This document shows positions 41,331 through 49,760 of a stretch of DNA of 57,878 nt, piece after piece. Origin of the DNA: JBOGDS01 sp050743075 (GTDB lineage: Bacteria > Actinomycetota > Actinomycetes > Jiangellales > Jiangellaceae); assembly GCA_050743075.1 (NCBI GenBank), contig JBOGDS010000014.1:1-57878 (forward strand), in the 5' to 3' direction. The notes under the pieces are model-generated. The model did no database searches and was not told the origin of the DNA. It worked only from the letters and a program-made list of their open reading frames with translations. Made by a program: the position numbers and the translations under genes. Numbering within the stretch: position 1 is the stretch's first letter; each line of letters begins with the position of its first letter.

Positions 41331-42355
41331 GCGAACGTCGACGTGGCCTTGGCAGAGGGCTCGGTGCGTTGATCCCGACGGGACCGGCCAGGGAGAGCAA
41401 GGACGCCCAGACGACGACCCGCCGGACACCGGTCGACGTCTTCTTCCCCGAACGCGCCCAGGATCTGGTGGAAGTTCCACGTGAAACCTCGAGGGACGGA
41501 AACGGTGCGCCTGCGAACGGTACGACCGGTGCGTCCAGCCTGGTGCCGGTCGCCGGCGCTCGCTTCGCTGAGGTCCCCGTCGATGCGATCACACCCAACC
41601 CGAGGCAGCCACGAGAGGCGTTCGACGAGGACGCGCTGACCGAGTTGGTCGAGTCGATCCGCGAGGTCGGTCTGCTGCAGCCGGTGGTTCTCCGCGCCAT
41701 CGACGCCGGGCGATATGAGCTGGTCATGGGGGAGCGCCGTTGGCGGGCAACCCGCCAGGCCGGCTTGACGACCATCCCCGCGATCGTGCGTGAGACCCGC
41801 GACGACGCCATGCTGAGGGACGCACTGCTCGAGAACCTGCACCGGAGCAACCTCAACCCGCTGGAGGAGGCTGCCGCCTACCAGCAGTTGCTCGACGACT
41901 TCGGCTGCACTCAGGAGGAGCTGGCGACCAGGATCAGGCGGTCCCGGCCACAGATCTCCAACACGCTGCGGCTGCTCAAGTTGCCGCCGCCGGTGCAGCG
42001 ACGCGTCGCCGCCGGGGTGCTGTCGGCCGGTCACGCACGGGCGCTGCTGGGACTTCCCGACGCGACGGCTCAGGTGCGGCTGGCGGGGCGCATCGTCGCT
42101 GAGGGCCTGAGTGTGCGCTCGGTTGAGGAGATCGTCGCGCTCGGCGGCGACGAGCCGTCCAAGCCACGGGCCACGCACGTCCCGAGGCCGGTCGCCCCGC
42201 GACTCGCAGACATCGCGGCCGCGCTGTCCGAGCGGCTCGACACCCGGGTCAAGGTCGATCTCGGTCGGAGCAAGGGCAAGGTGACGATCGAGTTCGCCAG
42301 CATCGACGACCTGGAGCGGATCGTCGAGGCCATCACACCAGGCATGGCGAGCTGA
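41327..42355 (+). CDS. parB: Chromosome-partitioning CTPase ParB
   Basis: 342 residues. Opening RRGLGRGLGALIP is the ParA-activating peptide. A disordered linker (20-85) leads to the CTP-binding N-terminal domain (ITPNPRQPREAFDEDALTELVESI, then GERRWRAT and LLENLHRSNLNPLEEAAAY). The helix-turn-helix is TQEELATRIRRSRPQISNTLRLL, and the C-terminal dimer domain is at 285-342. The GERR motif needed for CTP binding is intact. A parS-like site lies inside the linker coding region and another just after the stop. Confidence 0.97.
   Translation: MSERRRGLGRGLGALIPTGPARESKDAQTTTRRTPVDVFFPERAQDLVEVPRETSRDGNGAPANGTTGASSLVPVAGARFAEVPVDAITPNPRQPREAFDEDALTELVESIREVGLLQPVVLRAIDAGRYELVMGERRWRATRQAGLTTIPAIVRETRDDAMLRDALLENLHRSNLNPLEEAAAYQQLLDDFGCTQEELATRIRRSRPQISNTLRLLKLPPPVQRRVAAGVLSAGHARALLGLPDATAQVRLAGRIVAEGLSVRSVEEIVALGGDEPSKPRATHVPRPVAPRLADIAAALSERLDTRVKVDLGRSKGKVTIEFASIDDLERIVEAITPGMAS
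41474..41487. promoter_or_regulatory. parS: parS centromere site 2 (one mismatch)
   Basis: GTTCCACGTGAAAC within the parB linker coding region; one base differs from the 14-bp core palindrome. Confidence 0.8.
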
Positions 42356-42400
42356 GGACTCTGGTCCTCTGGACCGGCCCGGGCACCGAAGCGGGAGCAT

Positions 42401-42414
42401 GTTTCACGTGAAAC
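42401..42414. promoter_or_regulatory. parS: parS centromere site 3
   Basis: GTTTCACGTGAAAC, an exact core; TGTTTCACGTGAAACG matches 15 of 16 consensus bases. It lies between the convergent parB and amidase genes. Confidence 0.95.
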
Positions 42415-42440
42415 GGATCAGCGATGACGCGGGTTGCGGC

Positions 42441-43571
42441 CTAGGCTCCTGCGAGGTCTCGTAGCCGCAACGCGCCGGTCTGTGCGTCCTCGTGTGAGGG
42501 CAGGTAGACCCGTTGCACGGCGACCACGATGGCCTCGGCGACGACGTCGCGGAAGTCGGGATCGGCCAGCCGGGCGGCGTCGCCCTCATGGGTGAGGTAG
42601 CCGAGCTCGACCCGGACGGCGGCCATCCGGGTATGCCGGAGCAGATCCCAGGTCTTCGCCTGGCTGCGGCAGTCGACGAGGTCGGTCCGGGCGACGATCT
42701 CGCGCTGGATCAGGCCGGCGAACGTCTCGCCGATGGCGCTGTTCGCCCCTGGCCGGTCGCTGCCGTAGTAGTATGTGGCCACGCCCGACGCGGCCGGATT
42801 GGGAAGGGCGTCGACATGCAGGGAGATGACCAGATTGGCGCCGGCCTCGTTGGCGAAGTGAGCCCGTGTGTACTCCTCGAGCTCGTCGCGCATGGACGGC
42901 CCGCGCGTGAGGTAGGCCTGTACCCCCGTAGCCGCCAGCCGGCCCTCGATCCGGGCGGCAAGGTCCTCGACGATGGCGGCCTCCTCGAGCCCGTGACCCA
43001 CATTGCCGCGATCCGGCCCGCCGTGCCCCGGGTCGATGATCACGATCTTGCCGGGGAGCCGCTTGCCGGCCCGGCGCAGGGCTTCCGAGGCACGCAGGTT
43101 GTCCGGCCGGCCGCCGGTGACGATTGGTGCGAGTCGGGCCAACGCCTTGAACGTGCCCGGTCCGCAGGTGCCGTCGGCGGGGAGTCCGACGTTGCGCTGG
43201 AACTCCCGCAGCGCCTCGCCGGTCCGCGGTCCGAAGACACCGTCGACCCGGCCGACGTGGAACCCCAGCTCGGTGAGCCGCCGCTGCAGCCCGAGCACGT
43301 CGTCACCGGCCTGTGGGTTGGCCACGACGTACGAGAGCAGCCGGTCACCGAGGCGCCACCGCGCCTCGTCGAGCACGCGGTAGGTCGTCGGACCGACGAT
43401 GCCGTCAGCGGACAGGCCGCGTTCCTGCTGAAACTGCCGGACCGCATGGTCGACATCGTCGTCGTACACGTCAGACGCACCGTCGGAGAGCAGGCCGAGC
43501 TGGGCGAGCTTCGCCCGGATCTCGGCCACGGCCGGCCCGGTGTCACCGAGCCGGTAGCGCAGGGAGGTCAT
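42441..43571 (-). CDS. Peptidoglycan-binding N-acetylmuramoyl-L-alanine amidase domain protein (CwlM-like)
   Basis: 376 residues: two PG_binding_1 repeats (about 5-70 and 80-150; VAEIRAKLAQLGLL..DHAVRQFQQERGL and LGLQRRLTELGF..EALREFQRNVGL), then an Amidase_3 domain (about 170-365) with IIDPGHGG, LEEAAIVEDLAARI, LVISLHVDALPN and VRVELGYLTHEGD. The zinc ligands (His in PGHGG, Glu and His) are present. No signal peptide is seen, matching mycobacterial CwlM (Rv3915), which is cytoplasmic and regulates MurA/MurJ rather than cutting the wall. ATG at 43571 is taken; a ribosome site is weak. Located beside trxA/trxB as in Mycobacterium. Confidence 0.9.
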   Translation of the reverse strand: MTSLRYRLGDTGPAVAEIRAKLAQLGLLSDGASDVYDDDVDHAVRQFQQERGLSADGIVGPTTYRVLDEARWRLGDRLLSYVVANPQAGDDVLGLQRRLTELGFHVGRVDGVFGPRTGEALREFQRNVGLPADGTCGPGTFKALARLAPIVTGGRPDNLRASEALRRAGKRLPGKIVIIDPGHGGPDRGNVGHGLEEAAIVEDLAARIEGRLAATGVQAYLTRGPSMRDELEEYTRAHFANEAGANLVISLHVDALPNPAASGVATYYYGSDRPGANSAIGETFAGLIQREIVARTDLVDCRSQAKTWDLLRHTRMAAVRVELGYLTHEGDAARLADPDFRDVVAEAIVVAVQRVYLPSHEDAQTGALRLRDLAGA

Positions 43572-43651
43572 CGGTCGGTGCCGTCCCTTCACGGAGTTGC
43601 CGGCATCGTACCCAGCGCACCGCGGGCGCATCCGCCTCGCGGTCGCCGGGA

Positions 43652-43975
43652 TCAGGCGGTGAAGTCCTCCAGGTCGCGGAGCAGGCTCGCCTTCGGCTTC
43701 GCGCCGATGATCTGCTTGACGACCTTCCCGCCCGAGTACACGTTGAGTGCCGGGATCGAGGTGATCCGGTAGGCCGCAGCCGTCTGTGGGTTCTCGTCGA
43801 CGTTGAGCTTGACGATGTCAAGCTTGTCCTGGGTGGCCGCAATCTCCTCGAGCACCGGGGCGATCATGCGGCACGGCCCGCACCACTCGGCCCAGAAGTC
43901 GACGAGCACGGGCTTGTCGTTCTGCAGCACGGTCTGGGCGAAGTCGGTGTCGGTGACGTGCTTGATGTTGCCCAC
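43652..43975 (-). CDS. trxA: Thioredoxin
   Basis: 107-residue classical thioredoxin with the active site WCGPC (Cys32/Cys35), preceding VLVDFWAEW and the cis-proline loop TSIPALNVY. It reduces disulfides in cytoplasmic proteins using electrons from TrxB. GTG at 43975 has GAGGAAGGA close ahead. Same operon as trxB, 26 nt downstream of it. Confidence 0.98.
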   Translation of the reverse strand: MGNIKHVTDTDFAQTVLQNDKPVLVDFWAEWCGPCRMIAPVLEEIAATQDKLDIVKLNVDENPQTAAAYRITSIPALNVYSGGKVVKQIIGAKPKASLLRDLEDFTA

Positions 43976-44001
43976 GGTGTTCCTTCCTCGGTTGTGGAGA
44001 C

Positions 44002-44988
44002 TCAGCGGTCGGCAGGAGCCAGCTCGGCGGCCAGTGCGGCCGTGGTCGGCGCCTCGTCGAGCGCAGCCAGGTACCGCTCCGCGTCGAGCGCGGCCTGGCA
44101 GCCGGTGCCCGCCGCTGTGACGGCCTGTCGGTACGTGTGGTCGACCAGGTCGCCGGCGCCGAAGACACCCGCCAGGTTGGTGCGCGTCGAGGGGTGGTCG
44201 ACCAGGACGTAGCCGGCCTCGTCGCGGTGGACCTGGTCGGCGACCAGCTCAGAACGGGGGTCGTGACCGATCGCGACGAACAGTCCGGTGACGTCGAGCG
44301 TGCTCTCGGCGCCGGTGACCGTGTGCTGCAGCCGCAGGCCGGACACCTTGTCGGTACCGACGATGTCGACCACCTCGGTGTTCCAGATGAACTCGATCTT
44401 CTCGTTCGCGAACGCTCGCTCCTGCATCACCTTGGAGGCGCGCAGCTCATCGCGGCGGTGGATGACATAGACCTTACGGGCAAAGCGGGTCAAGAACGTC
44501 GATTCCTCCATCGCTGAGTCGCCACCCCCGACGACAGCGATGTCCTGGTCGCGGAAGAAGAACCCGTCACAGGTCGCACACCACGACACGCCGTGGCCGG
44601 ACAGCCTCTTCTCGTTCGTCAGTCCGAGCTCGCGGTACCGGGATCCCATGGCCAGGATGACCGTCCGGGCGCGGTACTCGCGGCCGGACCCGTCGCGAAC
44701 CACCTTGATCTCGCCGGTGAGATCGACCACCTCGGCGTCGTCGGTGACGATCTCGGCACCGAACCGCTCGGCCTGCGCGCGCATCTCGTCCATCAGCGCC
44801 GGCCCCATGATGCCGTCGCGGAAGCCCGGGTAGTTCTCGACCTCTGTGGTGTTCATCAAGGCACCGCCCCAGGTCACCGACCCCTCGAGCACCAGCGGCT
44901 CGAGCCGGGCCCGGGCGGCGTAGACCGCGGCCGTGTACCCGGCCGGACCCGAGCCGATGATGACGAGGTTGCGGACGTCGAAGGTCAC
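44002..44988 (-). CDS. trxB: Thioredoxin-disulfide reductase
   Basis: 328-residue FAD/NADPH enzyme. GSGPAGYTAAVYAARA binds FAD, CATC (Cys137/Cys140) is the redox centre, GGGDSAMEE binds NADPH and the final FAAGD-like GVFGAGDLVDHTYRQAVTAAGTG completes the FAD site. GTG at 44988 follows AAAGG. It lies head-to-tail before trxA and after the sigM/anti-sigma pair, the same order as in Mycobacterium and Streptomyces. Confidence 0.97.
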   Translation of the reverse strand: MTFDVRNLVIIGSGPAGYTAAVYAARARLEPLVLEGSVTWGGALMNTTEVENYPGFRDGIMGPALMDEMRAQAERFGAEIVTDDAEVVDLTGEIKVVRDGSGREYRARTVILAMGSRYRELGLTNEKRLSGHGVSWCATCDGFFFRDQDIAVVGGGDSAMEESTFLTRFARKVYVIHRRDELRASKVMQERAFANEKIEFIWNTEVVDIVGTDKVSGLRLQHTVTGAESTLDVTGLFVAIGHDPRSELVADQVHRDEAGYVLVDHPSTRTNLAGVFGAGDLVDHTYRQAVTAAGTGCQAALDAERYLAALDEAPTTAALAAELAPADR

Positions 44989-45089
44989 GCGGATGCCTTT
45001 CCTGCGGTGCTGGTGTGGCGTACCTGGCGGCCGCTCACGTCCGCCTCAACGGATCCTATGGTCCTTGACATTCCCGCCGGCGGACCACG

Positions 45090-45887
45090 TCACCCCACCG
45101 CAACGGTGAGGTCGGTCAACGCCTCGGCCGAGACGGAGTCGCACGCCGGAACGACCCACCCCTGGACGACGTCCGGAGTCTCGGTGGCGACGACCACGAG
45201 AACCTCGGACGCGCTGTAGCCGGCTGCCGACGCGGCGCCGAGGAGTACCCGGTCCAGCTCGGCGGCGAGCGGCTCGCCACATCCGGCGCTGAGGAGTTGG
45301 CCCGCGTCTTCACTGGCCGTCCCTGCCGAGCGCGCTTCGGCGACCGCCCGGATCTGGTCGGCGAGGCCGCTGGCCCGCGCCGCTTCCGGCGCTGTCGCGA
45401 CGCCGTCCTTGTCGGCCGGCGCGAGGTCGTCTCCACTCTGCTCGTCCGCGGCCGCCCCGTCCTCGACGGCTTCGGTGCCGGCGTCCCCGCCGGCGGTAGA
45501 CGAGACGTCCGAGTCGTTCCCCGACCCACCGAGGCCCGCCTGGACCACGAAGCCGACGACGGCGATCGTCGCTGCGATGCCGAGCACGTGCGGTAGGCGG
45601 CGACGAATCGGATGAATCGCCACAATCGGAGCGGTGCGCTCCGACTCGGTCCGCGCCGCCTGCTCGGCCGCGAACGCCTCGTCGAGGCGCGCGACGACTT
45701 GGGCCGGCGCCGGAACCGATACCGGCGCCGAACGCAACGCCTCCGTGACCGCGCCGAGCCCGTGCAGCGTCCGCGCGCAGGCAGGACAGCCGGCCAGGTG
45801 AGCCTCGATCTCACCGGCCTCCGGCGCAGCGAGCAGCCCCTCGTCGTACTCGGCGAGGAGGGTGGCGTCGAGGTGGCCGCCGGTCAT
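45090..45887 (-). CDS. Zinc-binding (ZAS-type) membrane anti-sigma factor
   Basis: 265 residues. The N-terminal anti-sigma domain has H30-x3-C34-x2-C37 (HLAGCPAC), the ZAS motif. A basic stretch precedes one membrane helix (about 100-119), and an extracytoplasmic Ala/Asp-rich domain follows, with a Cys pair late in the sequence. It should hold SigM inactive until an oxidative or envelope signal. The ATG at 45887 overlaps the sigM stop (ATGA), fixing the pair. Confidence 0.9.
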   Translation of the reverse strand: MTGGHLDATLLAEYDEGLLAAPEAGEIEAHLAGCPACARTLHGLGAVTEALRSAPVSVPAPAQVVARLDEAFAAEQAARTESERTAPIVAIHPIRRRLPHVLGIAATIAVVGFVVQAGLGGSGNDSDVSSTAGGDAGTEAVEDGAAADEQSGDDLAPADKDGVATAPEAARASGLADQIRAVAEARSAGTASEDAGQLLSAGCGEPLAAELDRVLLGAASAAGYSASEVLVVVATETPDVVQGWVVPACDSVSAEALTDLTVAVG

Positions 45888-46501
45888 CGAGGCTCACCTC
45901 CTGGTCTGTGGGCTGGCGTGGATGGGACGTCCGCGGTCGCGGCCAGGTTCCGGGTGACAGGGGTGTCGTCCGGTGCGAGCAGTGGCAGCAGGCGCGCTCG
46001 GGCGCGTGCGCACCGGCTCTTCACCGTGCCCACCGGGCAGCCGAGCATCGCGGCCACCTCGGCGACGGGATAGCCCTGCATGTCGACCAGAACCAGGGGG
46101 ATCCGCTGCTCGTCGGGCAGTGTCGCCAGCGCCGCGGCGACGTCGAGCCGTAGCGCCGCTCGCGCGCCGGGGTCGGGACCGGATGACGCCGCGTCGAGGT
46201 CGTCGGACAGCGTGACGGCGGGCCGCACGGCCGCCCGCCGGACCCGGTCGAGGCAGGCGTTGACGACGATCCGGTGCAGCCAGGTCGTCACCGCGGACTC
46301 TCCCCGGAACGTGCCCGCCCGCCGGAACGCGTTGACCAGGCCGTCCTGCAGGGCGTCGGCAGCCTCTTCGGGGTCGCCGAGCGTACGCAGGGCAACTGCC
46401 CACAACCGGTCGCGGTGCCGGCGGACCAGCTCGCCGAAGGCGTCGGAGTCGCCGGCGACGTGCCGCTTCAGCAGCGCGGCGTCGTCATCCGGGTCGGTCA
46501 C
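45884..46501 (-). CDS. sigM: ECF RNA polymerase sigma factor SigM
   Basis: 205 residues. Region 2 (about 10-85) carries FGELVRRHRDRLWAVALRTLGDPEEAADALQDGLVNAFRRA and the -10-recognition helix; region 4 (about 115-170) has LPDEQRIPLVLVDMQGYPVAEVAAMLGCPVGTVKSRCARARARLL. The position between trxB, its anti-sigma gene and the murJ cluster is the sigM locus of Mycobacterium and Streptomyces. It likely controls envelope or oxidative stress genes. GTG at 46501 overlaps the pseudokinase stop (GTGA). Confidence 0.93.
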   Translation of the reverse strand: MTDPDDDAALLKRHVAGDSDAFGELVRRHRDRLWAVALRTLGDPEEAADALQDGLVNAFRRAGTFRGESAVTTWLHRIVVNACLDRVRRAAVRPAVTLSDDLDAASSGPDPGARAALRLDVAAALATLPDEQRIPLVLVDMQGYPVAEVAAMLGCPVGTVKSRCARARARLLPLLAPDDTPVTRNLAATADVPSTPAHRPGGEPR

Positions 46502-48033
46502 CCCAGCACCCCCACCTCGGCCACACCACCGCGGAAGTCACCACCGTCCGGCGGCAGGCGGGTGAACCACACCAGGACATACCTGGTGGCGACCGGTTCG
46601 TCAAGGATGACCTGGGCCGTGATGCCCGCTGCGTCGAGGCCGCCGGCGACACTCCAGTCGTCGATGTCGTCCGGCGGCTCGGTCGCGCCCTCTGGCACGA
46701 TCCGGATCTCCAGGTCGGAGTCGTCTCCGTCCAACTCCAGGTTGACGGCCCTGACGCTCAGAGCCGAGCCGAGGTCGACGTAGAGGCCGACACCGTCCTT
46801 CTGGTCCTCCATCGGGTCGAAGTACGTCTGAGTGCGCCACGTCGTCGACGCGTCGCCGTCGATCGCGAGGTCCGCTTCGTCGTTGTTCTCGTCGCCGTCG
46901 CCCTCGGGATCGAAGGCCGTGGCCGACGAGATCGTGAGCGGCACGGGCTCGGCGGGTGGTGTGCTCGGCGCGACGGATGTCGTCCCGCCTGCGGCCGGTT
47001 GCTCTCCGTCGTCCCCGTCTTCGCCGCCCACCGCGCTGAGCAGGAGCTGCAGGCCCACCAGGGTCGCCCCGGCGAGGAGCATGAGCCCGGCGACGATGCC
47101 GATTGCACGGCCCACTGGACCCGACCGGTGGGCCGGCGGCTCGCGCGGTGCCACGACCGGTACGGCCCGGGTCGCCGGTAGCGGTACCGGTGGCTCGTCA
47201 AGCACCGCCGGTGGTGAGCCGACGTCGCTCTGGGTGTCGGCGAACCCGGCGATGAGCCCGTTCGCCCTGCTCGCACTCGAACCGGTCGTCAGCGCCTCGA
47301 AGACAGCCGCGGGGCTGCGCAACGGCGGAGCGTGGTGGCGGCCGGCGTTGCCGAGCGTGCGGTCGGCGACCTCGTCGAGCAGCCTGGGTACGCCGGGCCG
47401 GACCTGTCGCGGCGATGCGTACCGGCCGTCGATCCGCGGCGCCTCGGGCAGGCTGCGCTCGCCGCCGCCGGGCCAGCGACCGGTGAGGGCCGCGTACAGG
47501 ACCCGCCCGATCCCAGCGGCGTCGACCTCTCCGGGGTCGCCCGGCGGAGGTCCATGGACGACCGCCTCCGTGGCGAGCCCGGCGACCTTCACGCCGCCCG
47601 ACGGGGTGATGAGGATGCAGGCCGGCCGCAGCTGGAGGTGGGTCAGCCCATCGTGGTGGGCCGTCGTGAGCGCCGCCGCGACCTCGCGGGCGAGTGCACC
47701 TGCCTGCGCGGGGTTCAGCGGTCCGTCGGCGAGCAGCATGGTCAGGTCGCGACCGGACATCCATTCCCGTACGACGTAGGCGACGTCGCCTTCGAGGTCG
47801 ACGTCGAGCACCTGGAGGAACCGCGAGTCCCGGACCATCGCGGCCGCTCGGGCGGCATCGGTGACCTGGCCGGCCCGCAGGTCGGAGGCCGGCAGCGTCT
47901 GGAGCAGGACGGCGCGGCTGAGCACCACGTCGAAGGCCCGCCAGGAGCGCACGCCAGCCGCCTCGTCGAGCAGATCCTCGACGCGGTAGCGCGCGGCCAA
48001 CACCCGACCGGGTCCGACGGCCGGCTCGCTCAC
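46498..48033 (-). CDS. Pseudokinase with C-terminal discoidin-like domain (MurJ partner)
   Basis: 511 residues. A kinase-like fold (about 12-265) is degenerate at every catalytic site: the VAVK lysine position reads AVLLQ, HRDLKP reads HLQLRP and DFG reads AGL, so no phosphotransfer is expected. A membrane helix (about 310-335) and an extracytoplasmic domain (365-511) follow; the latter (SSATAFDPEGDGDENNDEADLAIDG, TTWRTQTYFD) resembles the C-terminus of mycobacterial MviN. In M. tuberculosis the pseudokinase is fused to MurJ; here it is a separate gene coupled by GTGA overlaps to both murJ and sigM. It may recruit FhaA-like proteins after PknB phosphorylation. Confidence 0.9.
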   Translation of the reverse strand: MSEPAVGPGRVLAARYRVEDLLDEAAGVRSWRAFDVVLSRAVLLQTLPASDLRAGQVTDAARAAAMVRDSRFLQVLDVDLEGDVAYVVREWMSGRDLTMLLADGPLNPAQAGALAREVAAALTTAHHDGLTHLQLRPACILITPSGGVKVAGLATEAVVHGPPPGDPGEVDAAGIGRVLYAALTGRWPGGGERSLPEAPRIDGRYASPRQVRPGVPRLLDEVADRTLGNAGRHHAPPLRSPAAVFEALTTGSSASRANGLIAGFADTQSDVGSPPAVLDEPPVPLPATRAVPVVAPREPPAHRSGPVGRAIGIVAGLMLLAGATLVGLQLLLSAVGGEDGDDGEQPAAGGTTSVAPSTPPAEPVPLTISSATAFDPEGDGDENNDEADLAIDGDASTTWRTQTYFDPMEDQKDGVGLYVDLGSALSVRAVNLELDGDDSDLEIRIVPEGATEPPDDIDDWSVAGGLDAAGITAQVILDEPVATRYVLVWFTRLPPDGGDFRGGVAEVGVLG

Positions 48034-49760
48034 GGCTCTCCCGGTCTCGAGCGTGGTGTCGGGTCGTCCTCGGCCCATCCGCCATGGTCCATGTCCCGGT
48101 CCGATCCCACGCCAGGCGGCTGCCGTCGTACCCGCCGGACGATCATCGCAGCGGCCTCGCGGACCTCCCCGATCCGCATCAGCAGCGCCAGCCCGACGAA
48201 GACCACCAGGCCCGCGGTTCCCCCGACGGCCACGGTGAGCAGGTCTCCGGTCCAGCCCCGTAGACCGTCCGGCAGCACGGCCAGGCCGTATGCCGCCAGT
48301 CCGCCGAGCACCGCGGGGACCGAGAGCCGCAGGATGTGCAGCACGAGCGGCCAGCGGGGGAGCCCGTCGAGCCGTCTTCCCAGGGCGGCGAGGCCGAGGC
48401 TCGCCCCGAGCACGCAGGCCAGGCTGTAGCCGCCGGCCAGCAGCACGGTCGTGTGCGCGGGCTCCGCGGCGGCGATCAGGATCGCCGAGATGACCATTGT
48501 CGCGGCCACGCCGATCTGCACGAAGAACGGCGTGCGGGTGTCCTGTAGCGAGTAGAAGCCGCGCAGGACCAGGTAGTGCACGGTGAACGCGATGAGCCCA
48601 GGCAGCAGGGCCGTCACCGTGACGGCGAGCTCGCTGGTTCCGCCGGCGGCCGCGCCGTGGCCGAACAGCAGCGCGGCCAGCGGGCCGGCCAGCGCCGCGA
48701 GCAGTGCCGCCAGGGGAACGATCACGGCCAGACACATCCGCATCCCGCTGACCAGCCGGTCGCGCACCAGGGCGAGGTTGCCGTCGACGGCATGGTCGGA
48801 CAGCCGCGGCAGTAGCGCCGTGGCCAGCGAGACCGTGATCACCGAGTGCGGCACCATAATGATCAACATCGCGTTCGCGTAGACGGAAAATCCGGCGCCG
48901 GATGCGTCGGCCGTCACCATCGCCCCGGCCGACCCACCCGTCGCTGCTCTGACGACGAACAGGTACGCCACCTGGTTGACAAGGACGAAGGCCACCGTCC
49001 ACAGACCGAGACGGCCCGCCTGCCCGAGCCCCGCCCCCTTCCAGTCGGTCCGGAACCGCATGCGATAGCCGGTGCGTCGCAGCACCGGCACCAGCGACAA
49101 GGCCTGCAGGGCCACGCCCAGCGTGGAACCGAGCCCCAGGAGCAGCACCTCGGTGTCCGAGAACGGCGTCTCGGTGTCCTTCTTGCCCATGACCACGAGA
49201 TACGCCGCGAAGATCGTGATCCCGACGACGTTGTTGAGGATCGGCGCCCACATCATCGGCCCGAACCGCCCGCGCGCGTTGAGCATCTGCCCGACCAGCA
49301 CGAACAAGCCGTAGAAGAAGATCTGCGGCAGGCAGAACCGGGCGAACATCACCATGTCGTCGAAGAACGGCTCGAGTTCCGCGGTGCGGTACTTGGGACT
49401 GACGAACACGCTGACGATCCACGGCGCGGCCACCACGGCCAGCACGGTCGCGGCACCGAGGACGGTGACGACCATGCTGAACAGCCGCTGGCTGTACGCC
49501 TCGCCGCCATCGGCGTCCTCCTTGATGGCCCGGACCAGGGCCGGGACCAGCACCGAGTTCAGGACGCCGCCGCCGACCAGGATGTACAGCGTCGTCGGGA
49601 TGACCAGCGGGACATTGAACGTGTCCGCGGTGACCGTCGACAGACCCAGCGCGGCCGCGATGATCGCGGCTTTGGCGAAGCCGGTCAGCCGGGAGACGAC
49701 GGTTCCGGCAGCCATGATCGCGCTGGAGCCGAGCAGGCTCCGCTCGGTGGCTACGCTCAC
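48030..49760 (-). CDS. murJ: Lipid II flippase MurJ
   Basis: 576 residues with 14 or so membrane helices of the MOP superfamily. Family pieces include the opening GTVVSRLTGFAKAAIIAAALG, ILVGGGVLNSVLVPAL, FLPQIFFYGL-like FARFCLPQIFFYGL, MMWAPILNNVVGI and the ALLPGLIAFTVHYLVLRGFYSLQDTRTPF stretch. It moves the peptidoglycan precursor lipid II outward. GTG at 49760 overlaps the DUF6049 stop (GTGA). The C-terminus ends with a short charged cytoplasmic tail instead of the fused pseudokinase seen in mycobacteria. Confidence 0.95.
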   Translation of the reverse strand: MSVATERSLLGSSAIMAAGTVVSRLTGFAKAAIIAAALGLSTVTADTFNVPLVIPTTLYILVGGGVLNSVLVPALVRAIKEDADGGEAYSQRLFSMVVTVLGAATVLAVVAAPWIVSVFVSPKYRTAELEPFFDDMVMFARFCLPQIFFYGLFVLVGQMLNARGRFGPMMWAPILNNVVGITIFAAYLVVMGKKDTETPFSDTEVLLLGLGSTLGVALQALSLVPVLRRTGYRMRFRTDWKGAGLGQAGRLGLWTVAFVLVNQVAYLFVVRAATGGSAGAMVTADASGAGFSVYANAMLIIMVPHSVITVSLATALLPRLSDHAVDGNLALVRDRLVSGMRMCLAVIVPLAALLAALAGPLAALLFGHGAAAGGTSELAVTVTALLPGLIAFTVHYLVLRGFYSLQDTRTPFFVQIGVAATMVISAILIAAAEPAHTTVLLAGGYSLACVLGASLGLAALGRRLDGLPRWPLVLHILRLSVPAVLGGLAAYGLAVLPDGLRGWTGDLLTVAVGGTAGLVVFVGLALLMRIGEVREAAAMIVRRVRRQPPGVGSDRDMDHGGWAEDDPTPRSRPGEP

